NCBI GenBank assembly: GCA_951801955.1
Contig: CATOOV010000001.1
Coordinates: forward strand, 1-64,000
Reading direction: 5' to 3'
Length of the DNA stretch: 64,000 bases
Source: an uncultured Lachnospiraceae bacterium
GTDB taxonomy: Bacteria; Bacillota; Clostridia; Lachnospirales; Lachnospiraceae
This document shows positions 1-9,810 of this stretch, in pieces (positions within the stretch are counted from its first letter, which is position 1; each line of letters opens with the position of its first letter). A program made the translations under genes and the position numbers. The notes beneath the pieces are model-generated. The model ran no database searches and was not told the DNA's origin. It saw only the letters and a program-made list of their open reading frames with translations.

Positions 1-77
1 TACGAGGTAGGTAGGGCAGGGGTGGAAGTACAGCAATGTATGGAGCTGACTGTTACTAATCGGTCGAGGGCTTGACC
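1..77 (+). rRNA. 23S ribosomal RNA, 3' end (partial)
   Basis: Terminal 23S-like sequence ggagctgactgttactaatcggtcgagggcttgacc at the window edge. Confidence 0.9.
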
Positions 78-198
78 CAGAGTGGTTGTGGTGTTTGCTG
101 TGTGGATTTTTCAGGGCATAATAAAAATTTGTTCATAAAATGACTGAAATCCACGTATAGTAAAAGTAGATACGTGGAATAAGTTATATAAATGATAT

Positions 199-269
199 AG
201 GGGAATCATACAGCGGCAGTATTGCGGTCTCCAAAACCGTTCACGGGGGTTCGAATCCCTCTTCCCCTG
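199..269 (+). tRNA. tRNA-Trp (anticodon CCA)
   Basis: Acceptor aggggaa/ttcccct, anticodon stem gcggt/accgt with loop ctCCAaa, T arm ggggttcgaatccc. Confidence 0.93.
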
Positions 270-605
270 TTTTAAATGATTGTAAAGTATATTAGTGGTG
301 TATTGATAGGTCGATAACTAGCTTGTAGTTAGTTGTCGGCTTATTTTGGTTAATATCCGATGGAGAATAATTGCCATTTTTATCTGCATCTCACGCCAAG
401 ACTTGCGAGAATAAAGAAATATAATAGTCATGAAGAATTAATTTGTCACAGACTTAATATTAAATCAATTATCAAGTACTAAAATGCGACAGGGGATTCT
501 CCGCATACTAATCGGGGAGCAGTTCAGTTGCGGTTGAATCATTGTTATAACTGTTTTCTTTTTCATAATATTAATCTTTCCTTTCTTTATGTAATCTCAG
601 TGCGA

Positions 606-1427
606 TTATGGTTTTAAAATAGCATAAATTTCTCCGATAGCATTTTCTGTAGATGGTGAATCGTCTAATACTAAAGAAACTTTAGGATAATCAATAAAAT
701 CAGTGAAAATATCCAAATGCCACTCATAATAATCCGTTGTATTTGAATATCCAGAGGTATTTGTATTTGAACTGGCACGAACACCACTACCTATATTATC
801 ATCATAAGTATAAGTTGAAGTAGAACTACTTATTTGACTGTTTGTGGAAGCACCCAAGTGTATCCTTTCCCGTACCACATCTTTAATATTAGATTTGTTA
901 TATGCAACAAGAGTGCTGTCATGTGTATTAAAATAAATAAGTCCATCATTGCCATAAATAATACATTGCGTTCCTGTTCGGAAACTTCGCCAGTAACCAC
1001 TCATCAGCTTATTTACAAGAGGTTCAATAAAAATATCTGTATATTTATATGTAGCTTCCTGCCTATTAGAAATAGCTCTGTCAAAGCTATTCCGGGCTGC
1101 TTTCTCTTTCTTCTCATGTTGATGCCCTATGATAAGAAATATAGCAGGAAGAATTGCAATGCAAAAAGTAAATTTATACGACCCTAATCGCGTCATCCAA
1201 TCGTAAAACAGTAGTTTTCCTGCACAAAATATTAACACAAAGTAAGAAACAAGCCAGCATATGGTTCCGACACATCCATTCAATTTCTTATTTTTAATTT
1301 CATCATATTCTTTTTTCATTTCCTCATAAAATTTATTTGCTTTTGCACCTTCCGGCCAATAATTAAAATATGGCAACCCAGTAAACTTATAAAGATTCCA
1401 TTTTTGTGGTAAATTATCTGCTTTCAT
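606..1427 (-). CDS. hypothetical membrane protein
   Basis: 273-aa ORF with two hydrophobic segments; no family recognised. Confidence 0.6.
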   Translation of the reverse strand: MKADNLPQKWNLYKFTGLPYFNYWPEGAKANKFYEEMKKEYDEIKNKKLNGCVGTICWLVSYFVLIFCAGKLLFYDWMTRLGSYKFTFCIAILPAIFLIIGHQHEKKEKAARNSFDRAISNRQEATYKYTDIFIEPLVNKLMSGYWRSFRTGTQCIIYGNDGLIYFNTHDSTLVAYNKSNIKDVVRERIHLGASTNSQISSSTSTYTYDDNIGSGVRASSNTNTSGYSNTTDYYEWHLDIFTDFIDYPKVSLVLDDSPSTENAIGEIYAILKP

Positions 1428-1562
1428 TTTTAATTATTTCCTCATCTTTCCTTACAATCATAATTTTTTGTCCTCCTTTAATTATAGACAAATATTTTTT
1501 AATATGCAAGATTTTTATTTTACCTGTAATACAAGCAATATAAGGGTCAAAGGGATAACATT

Positions 1563-1766
1563 ATGATTTCATATGAACCATTGTAGCAAACGATGAAAGA
1601 GCGAAAAGCTACAACATATGCACTTATTTACAAACATAATTTTAGCCCATACACTATAACAAATTTAAAACGCAATAAGTCTATTACCATAAATACCTTA
1701 GAAAAGTTGTGCAAAATTTTGAATTGCACAGCAGATAGCGTTGTTCAATTCATTGATGGTAAATAG
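1563..1766 (+). pseudogene. small XRE/Cro-CI family HTH regulator disrupted by an amber codon
   Basis: Frame reads MISYEPL*QTMKERKATTYALIYKHNFSPYTITNLKRNKSITINTLEKLCKILNCTADSVVQFIDGK; TAG at 1584-1586 where family members usually carry Trp; AAGGG upstream of ATG. Confidence 0.75.
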
Positions 1767-2113
1767 GATACTATATTGTTGACGACGTTCACCCAGACGG
1801 GCATCCGTCCTGTTAGGAACCATCGCACTGGGAGTTCTGCATTTGCAGAAACACTGTGCATTGATAAAAACAAACAAGAAAATAGGCAGAGTTGAATACG
1901 CAAGGTTACCAAGGATTAAACGAAAAATAAAAAGGGGATTCCAGTTATTTGTGTTGGAATCTCCTTTGTTGTATTTTATGTAGTATTCTAAAGTGTTTTC
2001 CGTATTCAATTTTAATGAAATATCAAGACTCTTTCAAAAGTAGTAAATTGGTGTTTTTTCTTACTCTAAATCTCTTGAAATCCGCTATTTTAGTGGCGTT
2101 TGAAGATGAACAC

Positions 2114-3265
2114 CTAGTTTTTTATATAAAATTGTTCTAAAGACTCTATTCTTGCCCCCATATTTTCTAATAACAGATCAAAAAGTGTCAGTGCTGCCAT
2201 AGATTCCACAACCACTACAGCTCTTGGTACGATAATTGGGTCATGTCTGCCGTGAATTGAAATGGAAATGTTTTCACCATTTTTATTGATCGTTTGCTGT
2301 ACAGAAGCGATGGAAGGGGTAGGTTTTACAGCGGCACGAAAAATAATAGGTGCTCCGCTGCTGATGCCGCCCAGGATGCCGCCAGCGTGGTTGGTGGCTG
2401 TAGAGACGGTTCCATTTGTTATTGTAAAGTTGTCATTGTTCTCAGAACCTAATGCAAAAGCAGACTGGAAACCGTCGCCAATCTCAAAACCTTTGACAGC
2501 CCCAATGGAAAAAATGGCTTTTGCCAGATTTGCGTCAAGTTTATCAAATACTGGCTCACCTAGACCAGTGGGAACTCCTGTTATAATTCCTTCAATAATT
2601 CCACCAGCAGAATCTGTACGTTTCATGCATTCTTCCAAAAATGCCTGAGCTTTGCTTGAGGATTCAGAATCTGGCATATACAGTGGGTTGGATAAGATTG
2701 TTTCCTGAAGTTTTTCAAGGCAAATGGAGCTTGATGGATTTGAAGCGGCAAGGAATTCTTCTGCCGTCTGGGGAATTGTAATGGGACCGATAGAACGGGT
2801 ATATGTGAAAAATGAGATTCCAAGCTGTTTTAATATTTTTGCCGCGATGGCGCCGCCGGCTACTCTGCCGATGGTTTCCCTGCCGGAAGAGCGTCCCCCA
2901 CCCCGATAATCCCGGAAACCGTATTTTTGATCAAACGTATAGTCTGCATGTCCTGGGCGATAGTATGTTGCAATATCACCATAATCACGAGAACGCTGGT
3001 TTTCATTAAAGACTACCAGGCTAATGGGTGTTCCAGTGGTTAGCCCTTCAAAAACTCCAGAAAGAATTTCTGCCTTGTCATCTTCTTTGCGGGGAGTGGA
3101 ATATCGTGACTGTCCCGGTTTTCTTCTATTTAAATAAGTTTGGATATCAGATTCACACAAGGGCACTCCTGCGGGACAACCGTCCACAACAACGCCGATT
3201 CCCTTTCCATGGGACTCTCCCCAAGTGGTAATAGTGAAATGTTTTCCAAATGTTGAGCCTGCCAT
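2114..3265 (-). CDS. aroC: chorismate synthase
   Basis: MAGSTFGKHFTITTWGESHGKGIGVVVDGCPAG and RGGGRSSGRETIGRVAGGAIA motifs. Confidence 0.97.
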   Translation of the reverse strand: MAGSTFGKHFTITTWGESHGKGIGVVVDGCPAGVPLCESDIQTYLNRRKPGQSRYSTPRKEDDKAEILSGVFEGLTTGTPISLVVFNENQRSRDYGDIATYYRPGHADYTFDQKYGFRDYRGGGRSSGRETIGRVAGGAIAAKILKQLGISFFTYTRSIGPITIPQTAEEFLAASNPSSSICLEKLQETILSNPLYMPDSESSSKAQAFLEECMKRTDSAGGIIEGIITGVPTGLGEPVFDKLDANLAKAIFSIGAVKGFEIGDGFQSAFALGSENNDNFTITNGTVSTATNHAGGILGGISSGAPIIFRAAVKPTPSIASVQQTINKNGENISISIHGRHDPIIVPRAVVVVESMAALTLFDLLLENMGARIESLEQFYIKN

Positions 3266-3322
3266 AGTTACCTCCTATAATGAAATATAATTTTATTTTA
3301 TATCATAAACAATAATCATGAC

Positions 3323-3526
3323 GTTACAGTTCACTCCCTTGCCATTTGCAAAAGCACGCAGAGTTGTTGTCATCAAAGCTCCTGCGCGCCTCCGCAAGAA
3401 CGCTGAAGCTTTCTTGAATGCAGCTAACTTTGCTCATAAACTAGCGTTCCCTTCGTCAGCACAAATGAAGAAATCATCATACAAGCATGTGATTTTCTCC
3501 ATATTGGCTGACAAGTGAACTGTAAC
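3323..3526. mobile_element. MITE-like element, ~204 bp
   Basis: Terminal inverted repeats gttacagttcact (3323-3335) / agtgaactgtaac (3514-3526); imperfect flanking repeat atcatgac/atcattat. Confidence 0.55.
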
Positions 3527-3637
3527 ATCATTATAATCAAAATCGCCGAAAAAGAAAAGCCTTTCTATTGAGAAAACCAATGAGTTCTGCTATACTAATA
3601 TATAAATGATTGCAGGTGTGAGAGAAAGGGAAACTTT

Positions 3638-4768
3638 ATGTATAAATTGTTAAAGCAGGAAGGCAGGGCAAAGAGGGGAGAGTTCCATACGGTGCATGGC
3701 ATAATCCAGACGCCAGTATTTATGAATGTGGGAACGGTGGCAGCAATCAAAGGCGCGGTGTCCACCCAGGATTTGCAGCAAATTGGGACGCAGGTGCAGC
3801 TTTCTAACACATATCATCTCCATGTGCGTCCAGGGGATGAAATTGTAAAAAAACTGGGAGGGCTGCATCAGTTTATGGTGTGGGACAAACCCATTTTGAC
3901 AGACTCTGGCGGATTCCAGGTGTTTTCTCTTGCCGGGCTTCGAAAAATCAAAGAGGAAGGCGTATATTTTCATTCGCATATTGATGGAAGAAAAATTTTT
4001 ATGGGACCAGAGGAAAGTATGCAGATTCAATCTAATCTTGCGTCCACGATTGCCATGGCTTTTGACGAATGTCCATCCAGTGTGGCAGATCGTTCCTATG
4101 TAGAGGATTCTGTGGCACGGACGACCCGCTGGTTAAAGCGGTGCAAAAAGGAATTACATCGGCTGAATCAATTGGAAACTACCATCAATAGGAACCAGAT
4201 GCTGTTTGGCATCAACCAGGGAGCAATTTTTGATGATATTCGAATAGACCATGCCAAGGCAGTCTCAGAATTGGATTTAGACGGCTACGCAGTAGGGGGG
4301 CTTGCGGTAGGAGAAAGCCATGAGGAGATGTACCATATCCTCGATCTTACAGTGCCGCATCTGCCAAGAAACAAACCGACATATCTGATGGGGGTAGGTA
4401 CGCCGGCAAATATTTTGGAAGCTGTAGCGCGTGGGGTGGACTTCTTTGACTGTGTGTATCCCAGCAGAAATGGGCGCCATGGTCATGTCTACACGAATCA
4501 GGGGAAATTAAACCTGTTTAACCAAAAATATGAATTGGATGCCAAACCGATTGAGGAAGGATGCCAATGTCCGGCATGTCAGCACTACAGCAGGGCTTAT
4601 ATCCGCCATCTTCTGAAAGCAAAAGAGATGCTGGGGATGCGTCTGTGTGTACTCCACAACTTGTATTTTTATAATACTATGATGGAAGAAATCAGAGAGG
4701 CGCTGGATGCAGGCAGATTTCATTCTTATAAGGAAGAAAAGTTGTATGGGATGGGACAGGGAAATTGA
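3638..4768 (+). CDS. tgt: queuine tRNA-ribosyltransferase
   Basis: MYKLLKQEGRAKRGEFHTVHGIIQTPVFMNVGT; zinc ligands CQCPACQHYSRAYIRHL. Confidence 0.97.
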   Translation: MYKLLKQEGRAKRGEFHTVHGIIQTPVFMNVGTVAAIKGAVSTQDLQQIGTQVQLSNTYHLHVRPGDEIVKKLGGLHQFMVWDKPILTDSGGFQVFSLAGLRKIKEEGVYFHSHIDGRKIFMGPEESMQIQSNLASTIAMAFDECPSSVADRSYVEDSVARTTRWLKRCKKELHRLNQLETTINRNQMLFGINQGAIFDDIRIDHAKAVSELDLDGYAVGGLAVGESHEEMYHILDLTVPHLPRNKPTYLMGVGTPANILEAVARGVDFFDCVYPSRNGRHGHVYTNQGKLNLFNQKYELDAKPIEEGCQCPACQHYSRAYIRHLLKAKEMLGMRLCVLHNLYFYNTMMEEIREALDAGRFHSYKEEKLYGMGQGN

Positions 4769-4866
4769 AGAACGCCGTCGGCGTTCTTGCTGCGGGGGGA
4801 GGATCAGTGCTGCTGACAAAAACAAATCCGCACCCCATGATGCCATCTGGCATATTACAAGGTATA
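4767..4866. repeat. dispersed repeat (agaacgccgtcggcgttcttgctgcgggg...) plus TGCC-palindrome repeat
   Basis: First part resembles 5733-5799; second part (caccccatgatgccatctggcat) resembles rc of 32378-32414. Confidence 0.6.
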
Positions 4867-5084
4867 GAAGTGGGAGCCTTCTCTGACGAGATAAATTTAT
4901 GTCCCATTAGCCCCCTTTTCCTGTTGGAAGGAAAAGAAATTTTTGAATATTAAATTCCTATAAAATATTGGAAAACCTCTTGCCCTTGGACTGCAAATTG
5001 TGTAGAATGGAATAAGCGCGTAAAATTACGTGGGAGAGAAAATGAGAGCCCTGAAGAGAAACAGGAGGAGCAGGAGGAAACAAA

Positions 5085-5408
5085 ATGTCTATTTTAGCCC
5101 AAACAGAAGCAGCAGGTATGACCGGATTTTCCTTAATCTGGATTATAATTATGCTGGTAGCTCTTTATTTTATGATGATTCGTCCGCAACAGAAGGAAAC
5201 AAAGCGAAAAAATGCGATGATGTCTGAACTTGCTGTGGGTGATACGATTCTGACCACCAGTGGATTTTATGGAATGGTAATTGATATTACGGAAGATACC
5301 ATTATTGTAGAATTTGGTAATAATAAGAACTGTCGTATTCCGATGCAGAAATCAGCCATTGCATTGGTGGAAAAACCAGAGGACGCAGTAGAAAAAGAGA
5401 ATAAGTAA
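5085..5408 (+). CDS. yajC: preprotein translocase subunit YajC
   Basis: Single TM then ALYFMMIRPQQKETKRKNAMMSELAVGDTILTTSGFYGMV. Confidence 0.95.
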   Translation: MSILAQTEAAGMTGFSLIWIIIMLVALYFMMIRPQQKETKRKNAMMSELAVGDTILTTSGFYGMVIDITEDTIIVEFGNNKNCRIPMQKSAIALVEKPEDAVEKENK

Positions 5409-5439
5409 GATTTGGTGATGTGGTCAGCAAAATAAGGAT

Positions 5440-5480
5440 TTTAAAAACACTCTCAGCTTTTGCTGGGGGTGTTTTCCTCT
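5440..5480 (+). terminator. rho-independent terminator after yajC
   Basis: aacactctcagc-tttt-gctgggggtgtttt hairpin with T-rich tail. Confidence 0.7.
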
Positions 5481-5732
5481 TCCAGCCTCATGGGAGTGGG
5501 TCTGAAAATGGGATTCGGGTCAGTTCTTACAAGCATCCTATAGGGGTGGAGCCATCTTACATCTGAGATCACTTATAATTTTAACTAAAGCATAACTAAA
5601 GATTATAGCTGCTATGAAAAAGAAAAATATCTCTTTTAGTTGAAATTCATGGGTAAATATAATATAGTATGTTAAGATAAAATAGTTGTTCCATCTTGTC
5701 AAAATTTGGAATACCAGTACAAATAAGAGGTC

Positions 5733-5799
5733 TAGAATGCCCTCGGCGTTCTTGCTGCAGGGTGGGGTCAGCGTTGCTGGCAAAAACAAATTCCGCACA
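5733..5799. repeat. second copy of the agaatgccctcggcgttcttgctgcagggt repeat
   Basis: Aligns with 4767-4837 including ...ggcaaaaacaaattccgcac. Confidence 0.6.
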
Positions 5800-5838
5800 G
5801 GATACATTGTACTGGCAGCGAATGGAGGAAAAAGAATT

Positions 5839-6942
5839 ATGAATTACCAGGTTGGAGTGATTTCCGGCGATGGCATTGGACCGGAAATAGTGACAGAAGC
5901 AAAGAAAGTTTTAGATAAAGTAGGAAAGGTATTTGGACATACTTTTTCTTATCATGAGATATTGATGGGAGGCGTTTCCATTGATGCCACCGGGGTACCG
6001 CTGACAGAGGAAGCCATTGCACAGGCGAAGGCTGCAGATGCGGTGCTGATGGGTTCCATTGGAGGAAATACCAATACTTCCCCTTGGTATAAGCTTTCCC
6101 CAGATTTAAGACCGGAGGCAGGGCTGTTAAAGCTGCGCAAATCTTTGAATTTATTTGCAAATTTAAGACCAGCATATTTATATGAAGAATTAAAAGAGGC
6201 ATGTCCTTTGAGAGATGATATCATTGGGGACGGCTTTGATATGATGATTATGCGGGAACTGACGGGGGGGCTGTATTTTGGAAAACGGGTCACCGAAGAG
6301 CGTGAGGGGGTTGTGACGGCAGAGGATACGCTTACGTACAATGAAAGTGAGATCCGAAGAATTGCAAAGCGGGGCTTTGACATCGCCAGGAAGCGCAGAA
6401 AGAAAGTGACCAGCGTCGATAAGGCGAATGTATTGGATTCTTCCAGGCTGTGGCGCAAGGTTGTGGAAGAAGTGTCAAAAGATTACCCTGAGGTTGTCTT
6501 GGAGCATATGCTGGTGGATAACTGCGCGATGCAGTTGGTAAAGGATCCAGGACAGTTTGATGTTATTTTGACAGAGAATATGTTTGGTGATATATTATCA
6601 GATGAGGCGAGTATGGTGACTGGTTCCATTGGGATGCTGTCATCCGCCAGCCTGAATGACACAAAGTTTGGTTTGTATGAACCAAGCGGCGGTTCTGCGC
6701 CGGACATTGCAGGCAAAGGCATCGCCAATCCCATTGCCACAATTTTGAGCGCGGCTATGATGCTGCGGTATTCCTTCGATCTGGATCAAGAGGCAGATGC
6801 AGTGGAAGAAGCGGTAAGACAGGTATTAAAGGAAAATTACCGTACCATTGATATCATGCCGCAAGAGGAAGCGAAAAAGTCTTCCGTGGTCCAGGTAGGA
6901 ACTGTAGAGATGGGAAATTTAATTGCAGAGCGGATAAAATAG
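5839..6942 (+). CDS. leuB: 3-isopropylmalate dehydrogenase
   Basis: MNYQVGVISGDGIGPEIVTEAKKVL, MRELTGGLYFG, GSAPDIAGKGIANP; start moved to ATG 5839 with upstream ggagg. Confidence 0.96.
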   Translation: MNYQVGVISGDGIGPEIVTEAKKVLDKVGKVFGHTFSYHEILMGGVSIDATGVPLTEEAIAQAKAADAVLMGSIGGNTNTSPWYKLSPDLRPEAGLLKLRKSLNLFANLRPAYLYEELKEACPLRDDIIGDGFDMMIMRELTGGLYFGKRVTEEREGVVTAEDTLTYNESEIRRIAKRGFDIARKRRKKVTSVDKANVLDSSRLWRKVVEEVSKDYPEVVLEHMLVDNCAMQLVKDPGQFDVILTENMFGDILSDEASMVTGSIGMLSSASLNDTKFGLYEPSGGSAPDIAGKGIANPIATILSAAMMLRYSFDLDQEADAVEEAVRQVLKENYRTIDIMPQEEAKKSSVVQVGTVEMGNLIAERIK

Positions 6943-6960
6943 AAAGTGAGGAACATAACG

Positions 6961-8634
6961 ATGCAGTTGACAGGAGCACAGATTGTTATTGAATGTTTAA
7001 AAGAGCAAGGTGTGGACACTGTCTTTGGTTATCCTGGAGGATCCATTTTAAATGTATATGATGAATTATATAAGCATAGGCATGAGATCAGGCATGTGCT
7101 GACTTCCCATGAACAAGGCGCCAGCCATGCGGCAGACGGTTATGCACGTTCTACAGGAAAGACAGGTGTCTGCCTTGCTACGTCAGGACCGGGAGCCACC
7201 AATCTTGTGACAGGAATCGCCACAGCATATATGGATTCTGTTCCTATGGTGGCAATTACCTGTAATGTAGGAGTTGCCTTACTTGGAAAGGATAGTTTTC
7301 AGGAAATTGATATCGCAGGAATCACCACGCCTATTACAAAGCATAATTTTATTGTAAAGGATATCACAAAACTGGCAGAAACCATTCGGCGTGCATTCCA
7401 TATCGCCCAAAAGGGCAGACCAGGTCCGGTACTGGTAGATATCCCAAAGGATGTAACGGCAAACAAGACAGAATTTCAGCCGATTGTCGCAGGGCAAAAA
7501 GAGCGGGATTGTGAGAAGATTACAGACCAGGCTTTAGATCAGGCGGTTAAGATGATCTGCCAGTCAAAAAAACCGTATCTGTTTGTGGGAGGCGGGGCTG
7601 TGATTTCAGAGGCAAGCAGGGAACTTTTGGAATTTGTGGAAAAAGTACAGGCGCCTGTATCGGATTCCCTGATGGGGAAAGGCGCCTTTGACGGAAACCA
7701 CAAGCTGTATACTGGGATGCTTGGAATGCATGGAACCAAGACTTCCAATTATGGTGTCAGTGAATGTGACCTTTTGATTGCAGTGGGCGTTCGATTCAGT
7801 GACCGGGTAACTGGAAACGCCAAAAAATTTGCAAAAAATGCAAAAATTCTCCAATTTGATATCGACCCGGCAGAAATCAATAAGAATATAGTAACAGACG
7901 CCCATATTATCGGTGACATCAAAGAAATTTTGTCACGCCTGAATCAGAGGCTGGAAAAGCAGGAGCATAAAGAATGGATTGAAAAGATTATGGAGTACAA
8001 GAAAAAATATCCATTGAAGTATTCTGAAACAGGTTTGAGCGGTCCATTTATAATAGAAGAAATGTATAAACAGACCAAGGGAGATGCGATTATTGTGACA
8101 GAAGTAGGGCAGCATCAGATGTGGGCGGCGCAATTTTATAAATACAGCAAACCCCGTACTTTGATTTCATCAGGAGGATTGGGGACCATGGGGTATGGTC
8201 TTGGCGCCGCGATTGGTGCGCAGATTGCAAATCCAGGAAAACAGGTAATCAATATTGCTGGGGATGGCTGTTTCCGTATGAATATGAATGAGATTGCCAC
8301 TGCAGTCCGCCAGGAGCTTCCATTGGTCCAGGTGGTGATCAATAACCATGTGCTTGGAATGGTGCGTCAATGGCAGACGTTGTTTTATGAACAGCATTAT
8401 TCGGCAACCATATTGAATGATGGCGTGGATTTTGTAAAAGTTGCAGAGGCTATGGGAGCCGTTGCTTTCCATGTTAGCACCAGGGAAGAATTTCAGGAAG
8501 CTTTTGCAAAGGCGATTACCAGTTCTAAGCCAGTGCTGATCGACTGCATCATTGACAGCGATGATAAGGTATGGCCTATGGTAGCGCCAGGGGCGGCGAT
8601 TGATGAAGCTTTCGATGAGAAAGATATAGAGTAA
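6961..8634 (+). CDS. ilvB: acetolactate synthase, large subunit
   Basis: MQLTGAQIVIECLKEQGVDTVFGYPGGSILNVYDEL, TPP motif GDGCFRMNMNE. Confidence 0.95.
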   Translation: MQLTGAQIVIECLKEQGVDTVFGYPGGSILNVYDELYKHRHEIRHVLTSHEQGASHAADGYARSTGKTGVCLATSGPGATNLVTGIATAYMDSVPMVAITCNVGVALLGKDSFQEIDIAGITTPITKHNFIVKDITKLAETIRRAFHIAQKGRPGPVLVDIPKDVTANKTEFQPIVAGQKERDCEKITDQALDQAVKMICQSKKPYLFVGGGAVISEASRELLEFVEKVQAPVSDSLMGKGAFDGNHKLYTGMLGMHGTKTSNYGVSECDLLIAVGVRFSDRVTGNAKKFAKNAKILQFDIDPAEINKNIVTDAHIIGDIKEILSRLNQRLEKQEHKEWIEKIMEYKKKYPLKYSETGLSGPFIIEEMYKQTKGDAIIVTEVGQHQMWAAQFYKYSKPRTLISSGGLGTMGYGLGAAIGAQIANPGKQVINIAGDGCFRMNMNEIATAVRQELPLVQVVINNHVLGMVRQWQTLFYEQHYSATILNDGVDFVKVAEAMGAVAFHVSTREEFQEAFAKAITSSKPVLIDCIIDSDDKVWPMVAPGAAIDEAFDEKDIE

Positions 8635-8729
8635 GATAGACCAGATGTAAGAGAACTCCCGCCTCTGTAGGCGGTGGGGGACAAAAGCGGGATTTAAAGC
8701 AGTATTTCGCAATCATTAGGAGGAAAGAT

Positions 8730-9809
8730 ATGAGTAGAGTTTATAATTTTTCAGCAGGACCTGCTGTGTTGCCAGAAGAGGTGCTGCGTGAAGCAGCAGA
8801 GGAAATGATGGATTACAAGGGAAGCGGCATGTCCGTTATGGAGATGAGCCACCGTTCCAAAGTGTATGACAATATTATTAAGGAAGCGGAATCGGACTTA
8901 AGAGGACTGATGAACATTCCTGATAACTATAAAGTATTATTTTTGCAGGGAGGCGCTTCACAGCAATTTGCCATGATTCCTATGAATTTGATGAAGAATA
9001 AGAAAGCAGCTTATATTGTAACTGGACAATGGGCAAAGAAAGCCTTTCAGGAAGCAAAACTTTTTGGCGAAGCTGTAAAGGTTGCATCGTCAGAAGACGA
9101 GACATTTTCCTATATCCCAGACTGTTCCAACTTGGAGATACCAGAAGATGCAGATTATGTTTATATCTGTGAGAATAATACCATTTATGGGACGAAATAT
9201 AAGACATTGCCGAATACGAAAGGGCATACGCTGGTGGCAGACGTCTCCTCCTGTTTTCTGTCTGAGCCGGTAGACGTGTCAAAATATGGTATAATTTATG
9301 GTGGAGTACAAAAGAATATTGGGCCAGCAGGCGTGGTAATTGTAATTATAAGAGAAGATTTGATTACAGAAGATACGTTGCCAGGAACGCCTACCATGTT
9401 AAAATATAAAACCCATGCAGACGCAGATTCCCTTTATAATACGCCGCCTGCTTATGGTATTTATATCTGCGGCAAGGTATTTCAGTGGATTAAGAAAATG
9501 GGCGGTCTTGAGGTTATGAAACAGCGCAATGAAGAAAAGGCGAAGATTTTATATGATTTCTTAGATCAAAGTAAGATGTTCCATGGAACTGTGAGAAAAG
9601 AGGACCGTTCCCTGATGAATGTGCCATTTGTGACTGGAGATAAGGAGTTGGATGCGAAATTTGTAAAAGAGGCAGAGGCAGCAGGATTTGTAAACCTCAA
9701 AGGGCACAGGACGGTAGGCGGTATGCGTGCCAGCATCTACAATGCAATGCCCAAAGAAGGTGTTGAGAAATTAGTTGCATTTATGAAAAAATTTGAAGAG
9801 GAGAATTAA
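8730..9809 (+). CDS. serC: phosphoserine aminotransferase
   Basis: MSRVYNFSAGPAVLPEEVLREAAEEM. Confidence 0.97.
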   Translation: MSRVYNFSAGPAVLPEEVLREAAEEMMDYKGSGMSVMEMSHRSKVYDNIIKEAESDLRGLMNIPDNYKVLFLQGGASQQFAMIPMNLMKNKKAAYIVTGQWAKKAFQEAKLFGEAVKVASSEDETFSYIPDCSNLEIPEDADYVYICENNTIYGTKYKTLPNTKGHTLVADVSSCFLSEPVDVSKYGIIYGGVQKNIGPAGVVIVIIREDLITEDTLPGTPTMLKYKTHADADSLYNTPPAYGIYICGKVFQWIKKMGGLEVMKQRNEEKAKILYDFLDQSKMFHGTVRKEDRSLMNVPFVTGDKELDAKFVKEAEAAGFVNLKGHRTVGGMRASIYNAMPKEGVEKLVAFMKKFEEEN

Positions 9810-9810
9810 G

